The notes under the pieces: model-generated
The model's database searches: none
The model's input: the letters and a program-made list of their open reading frames with translations, nothing else
What the model was told of the DNA's origin: nothing
Assembly (NCBI GenBank): GCA_028285545.1
Contig: JANQPA010000120.1
Location: forward strand, 62,001 to 126,000
Direction of reading: 5' to 3'
DNA from: Saprospiraceae bacterium
GTDB taxonomy: Bacteria > Bacteroidota > Bacteroidia > Chitinophagales > Saprospiraceae
Length of the DNA stretch: 64,000 nucleotides
Position numbers and translations under genes: made by a program
Part shown: positions 25,711 through 34,756 of the stretch, piece by piece
Layout of the letters: each line of letters opens with the position of its first letter
Numbering within the stretch: the stretch's first letter is position 1

Positions 25711-27009
25711 ATGAAAAAGAAAATTTCTGAATCTTCTCTCAAGTGGATTGAAGACCAGCAAAATCACAGTTGGCAAATAGAGATATTGATATCCGGAGGA
25801 TTGGTTTATACTTTGTATCAATTGCCAAATCACCTCAAGCGCTTATTTATTTTAGCCTATGAAAATACCTTTGTGGGTGATCACACCGTTGCCATTCTAA
25901 TAGGGGGATATTTTATTACGCAAACACTATTGATTGGTTTTGCAGTTAATTTGATTTTGAGGGCTATTTGGGTTGCCTACCTTGGAATTAATTTCTCCTT
26001 CCCTCCTAAGCCACATCTAAAGGACGAAGCCACTCAGGATAAACAGGGAATGCTTGCTTGGATTATGAATTTAGAACGCTTAAGTAGTCTATCTTATTCT
26101 ATTGCAATCATTAGTGCATTAATGGCTATTGGCATGTTGGTTTTATCTCTATTTTTAATGCCTGTCATTCGATATATTTTACCGAATTATTTTTTTGAAA
26201 GAGGCATATTTACCATCGGATTTTTAGTCGTTTATATTTTTCTGTTTTTTAGTATCCCTTCCTGGCCATTACCTGAAATTTTAAAGAAGGTTAAGTGGTT
26301 TACACTAGTCTGGACCTGGGTTAAGCGACTTTTTTCTTTATTTTCACTGCATATTATTTATAAAAAAGGCTGGTCTGTTCTTACCACAAATATAAAAAAG
26401 TGGAAAATTTACCTTTTGCAGTTTTCTTATCTATTGCTGGCTATTAGTTTATCAGTGAATCAAATTGGAGAATATTATTCTTTATTTTCAAATCTAGCCT
26501 ATTCTCCACTTGATGAGCGGAGTTATAAGGATATTCCAACACGACAGCGCGCAAAAACTTATTTTTATGAGGATAATTTAAAAAACAATAGTCTGGTTCT
26601 CAAAGTTTGTATTCAGGATGAATTTATTGAGGAAAATTATCTTAAACTTTTCGCCGTTTATTGGGTGGATTTTGATAGGACGCTAAAATATGAAATTGAT
26701 AGGAAAAACCTGAATATAGATGGTGGGTTTGAAAGTCTAGAGGATTTATATAAAAATGATTCCTTATATAGTGATTGTATTAATGGTTTGTTTGATATTT
26801 CAATCGATAATGGAACTAAAATAGAAAATCTGGAGTGGTTTGAAAGAAGTCATCACTTAACCAAAGAAGAAGGATTTTTGACGTTTATTCCTCTTGATTC
26901 CTTATCCAGAGGACCTCATAAATTAAAATTGATTTTTAACGACTATTTCCCAGAAGAAGATACCATCGATCAACAATTATGGGAAATAATTCCTTTTATA
27001 AAAGAATAA
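25711..27009 (+). CDS. membrane protein of unknown function, four predicted helices
   Basis: The protein has 432 residues from the ATG at 25711. An N-terminal amphipathic part (SLKWIEDQQNHSWQIEILIS) is followed by about four or five transmembrane segments (near 30-50, 65-90, 120-150, 155-185, 225-250). The C-terminal half is soluble, Asp/Asn/Lys-rich, and probably faces one side of the membrane. No motif is recognised. It stops 7 bases before the aminotransferase gene start, so the two are likely cotranscribed, which does not by itself suggest a function. Confidence 0.75.
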   Translation: MKKKISESSLKWIEDQQNHSWQIEILISGGLVYTLYQLPNHLKRLFILAYENTFVGDHTVAILIGGYFITQTLLIGFAVNLILRAIWVAYLGINFSFPPKPHLKDEATQDKQGMLAWIMNLERLSSLSYSIAIISALMAIGMLVLSLFLMPVIRYILPNYFFERGIFTIGFLVVYIFLFFSIPSWPLPEILKKVKWFTLVWTWVKRLFSLFSLHIIYKKGWSVLTTNIKKWKIYLLQFSYLLLAISLSVNQIGEYYSLFSNLAYSPLDERSYKDIPTRQRAKTYFYEDNLKNNSLVLKVCIQDEFIEENYLKLFAVYWVDFDRTLKYEIDRKNLNIDGGFESLEDLYKNDSLYSDCINGLFDISIDNGTKIENLEWFERSHHLTKEEGFLTFIPLDSLSRGPHKLKLIFNDYFPEEDTIDQQLWEIIPFIKE

Positions 27010-27016
27010 TATAATT

Positions 27017-28165
27017 ATGGACTTACCTAAATCATTTGATATTCAGGAAATTCAATCCTTTGACCCGCCGAAAAGAAGATTAATGGGGCCAGGCCCTTCA
27101 GATATACATCCCCGAATTTCATCGGCTCTATCTCGACATTGTATTGGTCATCTTGATCCGGAATTTGTCAAAATTATGGATGAGATTAAGACGATGACCC
27201 AGTATGTTTTTCAAACCACCAACCGTTTAACAATGGTCTTGTCTGCGCCAGGTTCTGCAGGTATGGAAGCTTGTTTCGCTAATTTGGTGGAGCCAGGGGA
27301 TAAGGTGATTGTATGTATTAATGGGGTATTTGGCGGCCGAATGAAAGAAAATGTTGAGCGATGCGGAGGAACGGCAATTTTGGTCGAAGATGAATGGGGA
27401 AAACCGGTTGATCCCAATAAGGTCGAAGAACAATTAAAAGCTAATCCAGATGCCAAAATTCTGGCCTTTGTTCATGCAGAAACCTCCACAGGGGTGCGCT
27501 CTGATGCAGAACAATTATGTCAATTGGCGAAACAACATGGCTGCTTAAGCATTGTAGATACGGTCACATCCTTGGCTGGGATTCCCGTACTGGTCGATGC
27601 CTGGGGAATGGATGCTGTTTATTCCGGGAGTCAGAAATGTCTTTCTTGTACTCCGGGTTTATCACCAGTTACCTTTAGTGATAAGGCAGTTAAAAAAATC
27701 AAAAATAGAGCCTCTAAAGTTCAAAGTTGGTTCCTCGATATGAACCTGGTGATGAATTACTGGGGCAATGGTCAGGCCAAAAGAGCTTATCATCATACTG
27801 CTCCCATTAATGCCTTGTATGCTATGCATGAGGCCTTATTGATGGTTCGAGAAGAGGGCTTGGATAACAGATGGGAAAGACATCAAAAATATCACCTTAA
27901 ACTAAAAAAAGGATTAGAAAACCTTGGCTTCCGATATCTAGTAGAAGAGGAATACCGATTACCTCAATTAAATGCGGTCTTTTTACCGGAAGGATATGAA
28001 GAAGCAGCTATCCGCAAAAGACTTTTGGAAGACCATATGTTGGAAGTGGGTGGTGGCCTGGGTGCTTTTGCCGGAAAAATCTGGAGGATTGGTTTGATGG
28101 GGCATAGTGCCAGAGAAGAGAGTGTAGATTATTGTTTGGAAGCTTTGAGGAAGGTGATGGGTTAA
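27017..28165 (+). CDS. class V aminotransferase, serine-pyruvate/alanine-glyoxylate type
   Basis: This 382-residue PLP enzyme opens with the family signature MGPGPSDIHPRI (23-34). Other family sequence includes APGSAGMEA (78-86), HAETSTGVRSDA (153-164), DTVTSLAG (181-188) and the PLP-binding Lys207 in YSGSQKCLS. The whole-length pattern matches the alanine-glyoxylate/serine-glyoxylate/serine-pyruvate aminotransferase group. These enzymes interconvert glyoxylate or pyruvate with glycine, serine or alanine. Substrate choice cannot be read from the sequence. It follows an unknown membrane protein by 7 bases. Confidence 0.93.
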   Translation: MDLPKSFDIQEIQSFDPPKRRLMGPGPSDIHPRISSALSRHCIGHLDPEFVKIMDEIKTMTQYVFQTTNRLTMVLSAPGSAGMEACFANLVEPGDKVIVCINGVFGGRMKENVERCGGTAILVEDEWGKPVDPNKVEEQLKANPDAKILAFVHAETSTGVRSDAEQLCQLAKQHGCLSIVDTVTSLAGIPVLVDAWGMDAVYSGSQKCLSCTPGLSPVTFSDKAVKKIKNRASKVQSWFLDMNLVMNYWGNGQAKRAYHHTAPINALYAMHEALLMVREEGLDNRWERHQKYHLKLKKGLENLGFRYLVEEEYRLPQLNAVFLPEGYEEAAIRKRLLEDHMLEVGGGLGAFAGKIWRIGLMGHSAREESVDYCLEALRKVMG

Positions 28166-28338
28166 GAAGATTTGCAGATGTGGAAATGAGAGGATGTGCA
28201 AATTGTTTGATGCTGTAATTCTGTGATGCTATGATGTTTTGATGATTAAATTTACAGAATTTGTGAAATCCCTAACGAATGAAGGTGGTTGCCTGGGAAA
28301 ATGAGAGGTTCACAAATACTACTCATCAATATTTCTCA

Positions 28339-28398
28339 TTAACCAAATAACCAATTAACGAATAACCCAATAACGAATAACGATTAACCAACGACCAA
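28339..28398 (+). repeat. degenerate AAC-rich tandem repeat before pgeF
   Basis: Units beginning with AAC recur every 7-9 bases (AACCAAAT, AACCAATT, AACGAAT, AACCCAAT, AACGAAT, AACGATT) up to the pgeF start codon at 28400. Upstream (28190-28260) is a TGATGCT-rich stretch. No gene is seen in this 234-base gap. Confidence 0.6.
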
Positions 28399-28399
28399 A

Positions 28400-29143
28400 A
28401 TGACCCACCGCAAACCATCCCTTTTTAATCAATTTGAGCATCTAATTGCTGCTGAGAGCCTACGGCATGGCGGAGTAAGTCCGGAGCCATTTTCTTCACT
28501 GAATCTGGGCTTGCACACTAAAGATGAATTTGAAAATGTTGAAGAAAACAGAAGGCGCTTTTTTGGCGATTTAGGACTTCAGGAAGGGGAAGTGGCCGGA
28601 GCTTATCAAGTTCACAAGGATGAGGTTCAGGTGGTGGAAAAAGCAGGACAATATGAGGGTTTCGATGCTTTAGTGACCGACCAACCTAATGTGTTTTTGA
28701 CGATTACGGTGGCAGATTGTGTGCCTATTTTGATTTATGACGCTGACAAGGAAGTCATAGGGGCCGCACATGCAGGATGGAAAGGATCGGCAGCAGAGAT
28801 AGGTAAAAAAACAATTGAAAGCATGCAAAACCATTATGGTACCCATCCTCGATCTTGTTTTGTATATCTGGGTACCAGTATTGATTATGACTCTTTTGAA
28901 GTAGATAATGATGTGGCCGTTTTCTTTGATATGGCTTTCAAACGGTGGGAAGAGGATAAGAAAAAGTTTTTTGTGGATTTAAAAAGAGCCAATCGATATT
29001 ACCTGGAAAAAATGGGAGTGCCCATTCATCAGATCGAAATGTCATCCTACTCCACCGTAAAAAATAATGAGGATTATTTCTCTCATCGTAAAGAGAAAGG
29101 CCAAACGGGCAGATCCTTAGGTTTAATTGGTTTGAGAAGATAA
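28400..29143 (+). CDS. pgeF: PgeF/YfiH family purine nucleosidase-like copper/zinc protein (laccase-domain family)
   Basis: This 247-residue protein has the family signatures GGVSPEPFSSLNLGLH (about 20-35), YQVHKDEV, TVADCVPILI and AAHAGWKGSA, which contain the conserved His/Cys metal ligands. The C-terminal YFSHRKEKGQTGRSLGLIGL is also typical. The family was first named polyphenol oxidase/laccase. It is now linked to peptidoglycan editing (PgeF) and to nucleoside-modifying activity. It stands alone with its own terminator. Confidence 0.93.
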   Translation: MTHRKPSLFNQFEHLIAAESLRHGGVSPEPFSSLNLGLHTKDEFENVEENRRRFFGDLGLQEGEVAGAYQVHKDEVQVVEKAGQYEGFDALVTDQPNVFLTITVADCVPILIYDADKEVIGAAHAGWKGSAAEIGKKTIESMQNHYGTHPRSCFVYLGTSIDYDSFEVDNDVAVFFDMAFKRWEEDKKKFFVDLKRANRYYLEKMGVPIHQIEMSSYSTVKNNEDYFSHRKEKGQTGRSLGLIGLRR

Positions 29144-29302
29144 TTTTCGATAGATAGATGGAACTATTTGGTGTTACTATTTGTATAATTTATTGATAAA
29201 CATGATCAGCAATTTAGTAGATGTAAGCAGTAAGTTTGGACCAAGCCAAATTAGTGTAGAAAGAAGTTGTTGAGACGGTTTATTGTAGCATAGATCAAAG
29301 GT

Positions 29303-29336
29303 AAAGCCTCTTGCGTGGAAGTGAGAGGCTTTTTTT
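29303..29336 (+). terminator. intrinsic terminator of pgeF
   Basis: AAAGCCTCT (29303-29311) pairs with 29324-29332, and the stem runs into a seven-T tract. It lies 160 bases after the stop, just before the end of the convergent yceI gene. Confidence 0.85.
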
Positions 29337-29341
29337 AATCC

Positions 29342-29995
29342 TCATCTGCTATCCTTAATTTTCCTCTTCACCTCCTCCCACATATTATCCGGAATTGGCC
29401 CCATAGCCCAAAAGCTAAAGGTAAAATCTACCTTATTAGATAAAAAATCCGGGAAACCAGGATGGACGTAGTCCGTACCTACCTCGTAATCGCTTCTAAG
29501 CAAACTGGATTTGGCTTCAAAGGCCAAATAACGATCAACAGATCCTTTAAACTCAAGTGGAATCTCAATCGATTTGGTAATGCCATGCATGGTGAGTTCG
29601 CCATTTACCAGATATCCATCTTCCGTCTTTTTTATGGTGTTACTTTGGAAAATGATTTCAGGAAACTTTTCAGCATCAAAAAAATCGGGCCTTTTTAGAT
29701 GATTATCCCTTCGTTCAATTCCGGTGTTGATGCTTCCGACTTTAATCTCTGCTCTGAATGAGGATTTGCTAAGATTCGAATCTACATAATCCAAGGTTAT
29801 CAGGAATTGGGTGAATTTTCCGGTTACTCGGCTTACACCTCCTGCTATAGGGATAGAAAAACCAATGGAGGAATGATTCGGTTCTACCACATAATGCTGG
29901 ACCTCTTGTGCCTGGATTGTTTGTGGGGAGATCAGGTAAATTAATAAGAAACTTAAGATCCTTAGCAATACTTTGTTAACAGTTATTCGAGTCAT
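29342..29995 (-). CDS. YceI-like lipid-binding family protein, exported
   Basis: This 217-residue protein from the ATG at 29995 (MTRITVNKVLLRILSFLL) has a signal peptide ending near QAQE. The frame is open further upstream, but that extension lacks export features. The YceI core is clear: VEPNHSSIGFSI, GSINTGIERRDNHLKRPDFFDAEKFPEI and GELTMHGITKSIEIPLEF. YceI proteins are small beta-barrel (lipocalin-like) proteins that bind polyisoprenoids in the periplasm. Upstream lies a block of nested inverted repeats. Confidence 0.93.
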   Translation of the reverse strand: MTRITVNKVLLRILSFLLIYLISPQTIQAQEVQHYVVEPNHSSIGFSIPIAGGVSRVTGKFTQFLITLDYVDSNLSKSSFRAEIKVGSINTGIERRDNHLKRPDFFDAEKFPEIIFQSNTIKKTEDGYLVNGELTMHGITKSIEIPLEFKGSVDRYLAFEAKSSLLRSDYEVGTDYVHPGFPDFLSNKVDFTFSFWAMGPIPDNMWEEVKRKIKDSR

Positions 29996-30062
29996 ATTTC
30001 TTAATTTTCTGGTAAGAAATAAACTCTGATTACCTGTTTCGCTCCAGTTTATAAAGTGGAAC

Positions 30063-30255
30063 GGTGTTGTTGCATGAAAAAATATTATTTGGAAAATTTT
30101 CCATGAACAATAAAAAATTAAATTAAGCATAGGATTACTAAGCTTGGAAAGATTGGTAAGCCTTTGCGAGCCAATAGCTTACCAATCCCTACATTCCATT
30201 ACGGGCTTAGTAATCTATTATCAAACCAAATTTTATTTATCCATGCAACAACGCC
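30063..30255. repeat. nested inverted-repeat block
   Basis: Three inverted repeats share nearly the same centre. GGTGTTGTTGCATG (30063-30076) pairs with 30242-30255, one mismatch. GATTACTAAGC (30133-30143) pairs with 30205-30215. GATTGGTAAGC (30151-30161) pairs with 30177-30187. The palindrome TGGAAAATTTTCCA (30090-30103) lies inside. The two 11-mers are also near-identical direct repeats. Confidence 0.7.
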
Positions 30256-30286
30256 AAGTGGAACTATAATTTCTTAAGATTAAAAA

Positions 30287-30928
30287 ATGAATGCTTTTTT
30301 TATTATCGTCTTTTCCACTATTCTAAGTTCTATCATATTGTGGATAACTAAATTCGAGTCAAAAAAATTTGAGAACATATTATTGAAAGTTGTCCTAATC
30401 TCCTTCTTTGGACTAATTTTTTGTCTCATTTTAATGTCTAACGAGTATCAATTAAAAGGAAGGTATACAACCTACATTATAGGATTATCATTTGGGTTAT
30501 CCACCATGCTATTATTTGGCTTGACTAAAAAACTAGTACTCAAAATATTTACGGGATTAATTGCAATTCCAGCTATTATTTTGGGAATTATGACCATATT
30601 TTGGAGGGGCACTATTTTATTTTTCTTTATTCTATATACCATATTCCAGCCACCTTTGGCAAAATTTAAAATAAATGAATTTTATAATATGGAAGTCAAA
30701 GAAGGAGGGTTTAAATCCTGTGGTGAGAGTATTCATTTTACCAAATCAATATATGGTATTTTGGACAAGCAAATCTATGTGAGCAATAATGCTTGTGTTA
30801 TAGGAATTTACCGCATTGAAACTCTTGTTTTCAATACTAAGGAATATGATTTTTTAATCTTCCATGATGGAACATTTGATAAGGCTAACCCTTATAGATT
30901 TAAAGGGGTATTTGAAAGTGAAAAATAG
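30287..30928 (+). CDS. membrane protein of unknown function, 213 aa
   Basis: The protein has four or five hydrophobic segments in the first 125 residues (near 2-20, 30-50, 60-80, 85-110, 111-125) and a soluble C-terminal part with three cysteines (KSCGES, NACVIGIY). The gene is unusually AT-rich and Ile/Phe/Lys-rich compared with its neighbours, which may hint at acquisition from elsewhere. No family is recognised. It sits between the nested palindrome block and another inverted repeat (30940-31020), so it is flanked by repeats on both sides. Confidence 0.7.
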   Translation: MNAFFIIVFSTILSSIILWITKFESKKFENILLKVVLISFFGLIFCLILMSNEYQLKGRYTTYIIGLSFGLSTMLLFGLTKKLVLKIFTGLIAIPAIILGIMTIFWRGTILFFFILYTIFQPPLAKFKINEFYNMEVKEGGFKSCGESIHFTKSIYGILDKQIYVSNNACVIGIYRIETLVFNTKEYDFLIFHDGTFDKANPYRFKGVFESEK

Positions 30929-30939
30929 GCAATGTGATC

Positions 30940-31020
30940 GTTCAGCGTTCAGTGAAACACCCCATCGACTTAATCATCCAATGCCACTATTCCCTAAACT
31001 CAAAACACTGAACGCTGAAC
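30940..31020. repeat. perfect 15-bp inverted repeat with period-7 arms
   Basis: GTTCAGCGTTCAGTG (30940-30954) is the exact complement of 31006-31020. Each arm is itself a period-7 repeat (GTTCAGC, GTTCAGT). It lies between convergent genes. Confidence 0.75.
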
Positions 31021-31032
31021 TCAATTAATAAT

Positions 31033-32829
31033 CTAAAAATGCCCTTGTAATTCTTTCTGATGATTCCACAATTCCTGAAAGGTAGAGCTGTTTTCCAGTA
31101 ACTCTTCAAAAGTGCCCTCATCTACAACCTGCCCCTGGTCCATCACATATACATAATCAAACAAACGTAGCAGATGCAATCGATGTAAAGAAGAGATCAC
31201 TACTTTTTCCTGAAACTCTTTAAATAAACGATTGTAGATGATCAATTCAGTCTTAGGATCCACACTACTCGTTGGTTCATCCAGTAAGACGATGTCACTT
31301 TCTTTAGCAGCCAATACTCCCCGAGCCAAAGCCAGACGTTGTTTTTGCCCGCCTGAGAGATTCACTCCTTTTTCCTTGATGTCCGTGGCTAGTCCATCTG
31401 GAAGCTGCTGAACCACTTCTTCGAATTGTACAATCTTACAAATGCGTTTCAGCTCTTCTTCCTCAGAAGACAAGCCTAAATTGATATTATATGCAATGGT
31501 ACTTTCAAAAATCTCAGGCTCTTGAGGAAAAAGGGTTACATGATTGCTGATGATGGCTAGATCTTCAAATTTTTGTTGATCCACTGCTAAATTTAAACCT
31601 TTCTGAGGCTGATAAAGACCTCTTAAAAGAGCCAACAAGGTACTTTTACCACTCCCACTTTCACCAACAAGAGCTATTTTTTTGCCTTTCTCAAACTGAA
31701 TATCCAGATTGATCAAACCTCGAACACTGCCCTCTTCCTGTTCTGTAGATTCATGAGAAAAATTTAGGTTTTGAACCCTCATTTTTTTCCAATCAATATC
31801 CAGCGTATGGGAAGATTCTGGCAAATGATGTTTTTCATAGGCTTCAGTAATATTAAAAGCAGTTTGTACATCCGTGTTGTATTGAACCACTTGATTATAC
31901 TGCCAGGCAAAATTGTGGAATACACTGGTAAACCGCTGTACATAACTCATCAGTGTGACCAGACTTCCGATTAAAAAGATCTCACCAGGAACATAATTCT
32001 GATATATGTATCCGACCAAAATGCTCACGTAGATTAAGGAAATACAAAAATCTACCGTAAACCACTTCCATTCATTGACAATCAATCTTTTTCTATAAGG
32101 AACAAAAACATCATCTACTTTATTCATCAAGCCTCTTTTCATTCGACTTTCCAAGCGCAATGTAATTACCGTAATTATGTTAGAAAGACTATCAAACAAA
32201 GTAGAAGAAACTATATGTTCTTTTTCGTTTGTTTCCCTGTGAGCCGCTATATAAGGGCGGTCAAAACGATTGATTATAAAAAGAATGCAGCCTCCCATCA
32301 AAATCGCAATAAAGCCAAAGAATGGGGCAAAATAAATCATAGCAATTAATGAAGACAAAAACTTCATAATGGTATGAAAGTACATGAAGCCATCTGCAAA
32401 AAAATCTTTCAAGGCATCATAAGCCTTTTTCATTCTGTTGATGGTAGCACCACTGTGATTTTCCTGATGCCATTTTGTAGGAAGATGCAGTGCTTTATGG
32501 TACAATTCTCGCAAAAAGTTTTGACTTAATTTAAAAGCCAGTTGTTGCTCTCTTACCCTTGCCAGGCCATGGAACACCCAGTCAAAAAACCAAATGGCCA
32601 AATAAACAAGGGCGTATTTCCAGGTTGAAGCTATAATAGCTGAGCCTTTTTGTTGAAGTTCATTGATAAACCAACCCCAAATTATAGGATTCAGTGCCAC
32701 AAACAAATTGCTAGCAAATAACATCAGATAGATCCGGGTATATTGACTACGTTCTTCTTTTGCGTACTTCCAGGCAGTACGCATCATCGAGACATAGGGA
32801 TTCTTCCCTATCTTTATTTTGCTAAACAT
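31033..32829 (-). CDS. ABC transporter, fused permease and ATPase (exporter type)
   Basis: The protein has 598 residues from the ATG at 32829. The first part is a six-helix ABC transporter transmembrane domain (about 30-320). The C-terminal ATPase domain has Walker A VGESGSGKST (about 386-395), the signature NLSGGQKQRLALARG (about 488-502), Walker B DIVLLDEPTSS and the SSLHRLHLL switch region. It is a half transporter that works as a dimer and probably exports a lipid, peptide or drug. No substrate-binding protein is near, as expected for an exporter. It seems monocistronic, and the cargo is unknown. Confidence 0.93.
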   Translation of the reverse strand: MFSKIKIGKNPYVSMMRTAWKYAKEERSQYTRIYLMLFASNLFVALNPIIWGWFINELQQKGSAIIASTWKYALVYLAIWFFDWVFHGLARVREQQLAFKLSQNFLRELYHKALHLPTKWHQENHSGATINRMKKAYDALKDFFADGFMYFHTIMKFLSSLIAMIYFAPFFGFIAILMGGCILFIINRFDRPYIAAHRETNEKEHIVSSTLFDSLSNIITVITLRLESRMKRGLMNKVDDVFVPYRKRLIVNEWKWFTVDFCISLIYVSILVGYIYQNYVPGEIFLIGSLVTLMSYVQRFTSVFHNFAWQYNQVVQYNTDVQTAFNITEAYEKHHLPESSHTLDIDWKKMRVQNLNFSHESTEQEEGSVRGLINLDIQFEKGKKIALVGESGSGKSTLLALLRGLYQPQKGLNLAVDQQKFEDLAIISNHVTLFPQEPEIFESTIAYNINLGLSSEEEELKRICKIVQFEEVVQQLPDGLATDIKEKGVNLSGGQKQRLALARGVLAAKESDIVLLDEPTSSVDPKTELIIYNRLFKEFQEKVVISSLHRLHLLRLFDYVYVMDQGQVVDEGTFEELLENSSTFQELWNHQKELQGHF

Positions 32830-33120
32830 AATGAGGATTTTGGCTAGTAACAATCGGATTTAGATCTTCTTTAGTGCCGTATAAATGATGGTGCAATACA
32901 ATACCATGCCAGATGCAAATGCAGGTAAATGCAAATGCTAATTGAACTGGTAAATTGAATTGGGAATAAAAACTAGGAGTAGGTACTTAACTTGTCATGA
33001 TAGTTTGGTTTTGATGCTAATAAGCAAACCTAGTTAGACCTAAAATCGTTCCCCACAATCAAAAAAAATGGACTATACCCTTCAGGGTGTCCGGAAAACA
33101 TGCTTTAGCTTGTGGAAAAA

Positions 33121-34431
33121 CTACTCCTTAACCCTCGATCTTCTGAAAAGATTAAGAAATGAATTCTTCACCAAAACCAACCATTTGGAAAAACTAACTC
33201 TTAGCTGCCTAAAAAAGCGTATCGTATTCCGCTTCCACAGCTTTGGGCGATTTGTAATCGCCCAATTCAATCCATCCAAAATGGCTTCTTTCAAATCTTC
33301 TATTATAGTATTTAAGGTTTTTTGTAATTCTACTACCGCCTTGGTCTGCTTGACCCAATTCTTAAAGACACCTACATTCAAGGCCAGGTAAGAAACTAGA
33401 ATAATAAATAATAAAGCTCCTAAAATAGCACTAATGGGATTTAATGATCTGGCAAAAAAAGTGGATAATCCTATTCCAAACAAACTTCCATACAAAATCA
33501 CAAAATGAATAATGTAAATATTCAAAGTGCTCCGCCCAATCTCATTAAATAATTGAAAATAGGCCAGTATTTTTTCAAGAAAAATAAATCCGGATATAAA
33601 AAGCAGAACATGACCCAATCGGATAAACAAATAATTATTGTAGGCTACTTGTTTGAAGACTTCCATATCCAAAGAAAAATGTAATTGCATAAATAGCCAG
33701 GAAGATTTTTGCATTAAAAAAAATCCGATAGCAGCCATAGCAAAAGGTAAAATTCGAATATGCAAAATCTTCTTGTGAATATTTTTTACATATAAGGTTC
33801 CTAAAAAACCACCCATCATGGTATAACCTATCCAGGGAAAGGGTGTAAAGATGGAACCATTTGCCCGAGTTAGGTAATTGCTGATCCCTTTTGGTAAATG
33901 ACTGTACTCAAAAGACATATAAATGGGTTCCAGAAGGAAAATCAAAATACATCCGGTCAACAACAGTATTTGGAAAAAATAATATGGTAGATGTTTTGTT
34001 AGACGGTATAATAAACTTAGTATTATCAGGCCAATACCAATGCAGTGGAGAACGTCTATTTTCCAAAATTCATTTGGAATATAACCTGCCATTAAGGCCC
34101 AGATATTTGTCCTAAGCAAATATCCCCATAGAATAAGTTCAAACCCTCTTTTTAGAGCCTTTTTGGCTCTTGCGTCCCTATATCCGGGATCATCCTTTCG
34201 GAAGAGTAAATAGATTAATACTAAGCCGGTAACCGTGAAAAATATAGGTGCGGTAAATCCTTTACAAAACATCCAGGTTTGATACAGTGGATTACTTGCC
34301 ACTCTATAAACTGGATCAATCAGGGCATCAATAAAATGTCCTTGAAGCATCATTAAGATGGCATAAGCTCTTAATGAATCTATATGGTGTAGTCGGCCCA
34401 TTGGCTTTGAGACCTTTGGAATACTTGTCAT
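33121..34431 (-). CDS. membrane acyltransferase-like protein (DUF1624/HGSNAT-like)
   Basis: The protein has 436 residues and about ten transmembrane helices. The start RLHHIDSLRAYAILMMLQGHFID resembles the N-terminal signature of membrane acyltransferases, with a conserved Asp-Ser-Leu-Arg and a Gly-His. Hydrophobic segments follow to about residue 370. The C-terminus is basic and probably cytoplasmic. Members of this superfamily acylate sugars in the cell envelope (heparan-glucosaminide N-acetyltransferase-like DUF1624 or acyltransferase-3). Which of the two it is, and the substrate, cannot be decided from the sequence. Confidence 0.75.
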   Translation of the reverse strand: MTSIPKVSKPMGRLHHIDSLRAYAILMMLQGHFIDALIDPVYRVASNPLYQTWMFCKGFTAPIFFTVTGLVLIYLLFRKDDPGYRDARAKKALKRGFELILWGYLLRTNIWALMAGYIPNEFWKIDVLHCIGIGLIILSLLYRLTKHLPYYFFQILLLTGCILIFLLEPIYMSFEYSHLPKGISNYLTRANGSIFTPFPWIGYTMMGGFLGTLYVKNIHKKILHIRILPFAMAAIGFFLMQKSSWLFMQLHFSLDMEVFKQVAYNNYLFIRLGHVLLFISGFIFLEKILAYFQLFNEIGRSTLNIYIIHFVILYGSLFGIGLSTFFARSLNPISAILGALLFIILVSYLALNVGVFKNWVKQTKAVVELQKTLNTIIEDLKEAILDGLNWAITNRPKLWKRNTIRFFRQLRVSFSKWLVLVKNSFLNLFRRSRVKE

Positions 34432-34642
34432 GCTTGTTTACCAACCTGCTGGCCGGTGGGGACCATTAAAGGTTAAAATGTGTTAAAAAAATCCTATCAA
34501 CATGTATGAAACGACGAAATTACAGAAATGGTATTTGGCCAGGACGCTTAGTTTGAATTGCAAAGATAGGTATTTTTTCTTAAGCCTTGCCAGGTAAATT
34601 ATACTTGAATAAGCTAACGACAATGACTTTTGCCAATATGCA

Positions 34643-34658
34643 TACTTTCTAAAAAGTA
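34643..34658. promoter_or_regulatory. palindrome TACTTTCTAAAAAGTA upstream of the oxidoreductase gene
   Basis: TACTTT and AAAGTA are complementary around CTAA. The related half-site AAAGTAGGTA follows 20 bases later. The site lies about 100 bases before the start at 34757. It may be an operator, possibly for an HxlR-type regulator; this is inference. Confidence 0.35.
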
Positions 34659-34756
34659 AGTAACTAACAAAAAAGTAGGTATGGCTTTTTCAAGAACTGT
34701 GAAGTGATCAATCTCGTTATTTTGAGATGAACTGATTATTAAAATTTGAAATAATT

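Noticed and set aside
33068-33391. 107-codon plus-strand frame
   Set aside because: It lies antisense to the C-terminal part of the membrane acyltransferase-like gene and has no recognisable features.
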